The translations under genes and the position numbers were made by a program. From SHLQ01 sp964494395 (lineage in GTDB: Bacteria > Actinomycetota > Acidimicrobiia > Acidimicrobiales > SHLQ01): a stretch of DNA of 6,752 bases. Location: contig CAZBTI010000164.1 of NCBI GenBank assembly GCA_964494395.1, positions 1 to 6,752 on the forward strand, read 5' to 3'. The notes below the pieces were generated by a model that did no database searches, was not told where the DNA came from, and saw nothing but the letters and a program-made list of their open reading frames with translations. This document shows positions 5,592 to 6,752 of this stretch, piece by piece (the stretch's first letter is position 1; each line of letters opens with the position of its first letter).

Positions 5592-6752
5592 CTAGGTCGC
5601 TGAGGGTGAGGCTGCAGTCTCACGTGCAACATCGAGCAGGCGGATCTCGGACTCGCCGGGAATGATCGTGCCAATGATGCTCGCTGTGTGCCCGAGTGCG
5701 TTGATGGAGTCGACCGCGTCCTCGGCTCTGTCGGCGGGAACAGCAGCCAGAAAACCGCCAGCGGTCTGAGGGTCGAACATGAGTGGCACGCGTGAATCTC
5801 TCGAGCGAACAGATATCGGAACCGCAGCAACGTTGCTTTCGTAGAGGTGCGAACGAACGCCATCCAACGACGCTTGCAAAGCCCCGGCGAACAGCGGCAC
5901 CGCGTCGAGTTCGACTTCGGCTGCGAGCGGGTTGCTCGGGGTCGATGATTCACGCAACATCCCAAAGAGGTGGCCGGCGAGACCAAAGCCGGTCACGTCG
6001 GTCATCGCGGTCGCACCAGCGGCGACCAATGCAGCCGAGGTGTCACCTTGCGGCGTTTCAAGTACGTCGAGCAACGCAGTGACGTCCTGGCCACGTGCCT
6101 TGAGCTGCATCTCGGCGGCAAAGAGCACGCCAGACCCAATCGGACGAGTAAGGACCAGCTTTTGGCCAGCGGTTGCGCCTGCGAGGCTGATCGGCGAGTC
6201 GACGAGGCCCGTGACCGTGTATCCCAACGACAGCTCGGCGCCCATGGACGTGTGGCCGCCCACAACTTCAGCGCCGGTTCCTTCCAGCGCCTCGCTGGTT
6301 CCCTTCATGATCTCGCCGAGCCACTCCTCTTGTAGGCCACGGCCCAGTTGGGGGAGCGTGACGGTGACGAGAACGGCCTGCGGAGATGCACCCATCGCCC
6401 AGGCATCGCCCATGGCGTGCAGCGTGGCGATCTTGGCCATGCGGTAGGGGTCGGTGATGAACGCCCGAACCTGATCGGTAGTGATGACCTGTGTAGAAGA
6501 ACCGATTTTGAGCAGTGCTGCGTCGTCGCCAGGCAGACGGAAGACATCGTCACGAGTCGACGCCGGGAGTTCGCCGAGTGGGCCAGCGAGCACATCCAAC
6601 CCAACCTTTGCCCCGCACCCTCCACACAGCGGCGGGTGCTGATCGAGTTCAGCTTTCAGACCATGAACCGAGTTCTTCGGCGGGGGATCGACCTCCATTG
6701 CAGGCAGATCGTTCAGCTTGTCCATAAAGTCGCGATCGATCTTGTCCTTCAG
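5592..6752 (-). CDS. selD: Selenophosphate synthetase (SelD) domain, 5' end cut by window; probable oxidoreductase-SelD fusion
   Basis: Selenide, water dikinase makes selenophosphate from selenide and ATP for selenocysteine and 2-selenouridine synthesis. Numbering from the Met at 6725: CGGCGAK (34-40) holds the catalytic Cys (C37) and Lys (K40). The place of the second, dispensable cysteine of E. coli SelD is Ala39. Metal/ATP-binding aspartates are in GDDAA (66-70), TTDQVRAF (82-89) and GDAWAMGASP (106-115). GGHTSMG (156-162), TDVTGFGLAGH (242-252) and DPQTAGGF (318-325) complete the family signature. The frame does not begin at that Met: it stays open to the window edge with LKDKIDRDF before it. 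This basic linker, the CGGCGAK form and TTD-Q-x-RAF are what I know from proteins where a pyridine-nucleotide-disulfide oxidoreductase precedes SelD. I infer that fusion; the oxidoreductase itself is outside the window. The APH-like gene follows in the same direction. Confidence 0.93.
   Translation of the reverse strand: MKDKIDRDFMDKLNDLPAMEVDPPPKNSVHGLKAELDQHPPLCGGCGAKVGLDVLAGPLGELPASTRDDVFRLPGDDAALLKIGSSTQVITTDQVRAFITDPYRMAKIATLHAMGDAWAMGASPQAVLVTVTLPQLGRGLQEEWLGEIMKGTSEALEGTGAEVVGGHTSMGAELSLGYTVTGLVDSPISLAGATAGQKLVLTRPIGSGVLFAAEMQLKARGQDVTALLDVLETPQGDTSAALVAAGATAMTDVTGFGLAGHLFGMLRESSTPSNPLAAEVELDAVPLFAGALQASLDGVRSHLYESNVAAVPISVRSRDSRVPLMFDPQTAGGFLAAVPADRAEDAVDSINALGHTASIIGTIIPGESEIRLLDVARETAASPSAT

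Noticed and set aside
5932..6447. A 171-codon plus-strand open frame opposite selD
   Set aside because: Low-complexity Ser/Pro/Ala-rich product typical of an antisense frame; SelD motifs are intact on the minus strand.

Overview
This window reads as an ordinary chromosomal segment of a moderately GC-rich bacterium. I lean to Actinobacteriota, perhaps a marine Acidimicrobiia-like lineage. The reasons are the overall composition, the divergent AldR-like regulator/alanine dehydrogenase pair (an arrangement known from mycobacteria), GTG starts, and several genes that look leaderless. No rRNA, tRNA, CRISPR array, insertion sequence or phage gene was seen. The taxonomic call is an inference from these traits, not from a marker gene.

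Layout: (1) 34-459, minus strand, a small VOC-superfamily (glyoxalase/extradiol-dioxygenase-like) protein. (2) 460-606, a divergent intergenic region holding a perfect 20-bp-arm inverted repeat. (3) 607-1794 and 1804-2718, plus strand, an MFS transporter followed after 9 bases by an MBL-fold metallohydrolase with a C-terminal winged-helix-like tail. (4) 2719-2870, a short non-coding gap between convergent genes. (5) 2871-3341, minus strand, an Lrp/AsnC regulator, divergent from (6) 3488-4615, plus strand, alanine dehydrogenase; their shared upstream region carries three AAATT tracts in 9-bp register. (7) 4644-5558, minus strand, an aminoglycoside-phosphotransferase-fold kinase. It lies 33 bases downstream of (8) 5592-6752, minus strand, a selenophosphate synthetase (SelD) domain whose reading frame stays open through the window edge. 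It is probably the C-terminal half of an oxidoreductase-SelD fusion.

How the genes work together: the regulator and Ald form a probable alanine-responsive catabolic module (alanine to pyruvate plus ammonium). The MFS and MBL genes are probably co-expressed, with unknown substrates. SelD makes selenophosphate for selenocysteine or selenouridine synthesis; why an APH-like kinase follows it is not apparent.

Most notable pattern: four genes without a convincing Shine-Dalgarno sequence (VOC, MFS, MBL, Lrp) each have a TANNNT hexamer at exactly -12 to -7 from the start codon. This is where a -10 element would lie if transcription began on the first base of the start codon. The two genes with a clear Shine-Dalgarno sequence (ald and the APH-like gene) do not show this. 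I found no convincing new multi-gene system; the palindrome, the leaderless pattern and the SelD operon are the parts worth checking.
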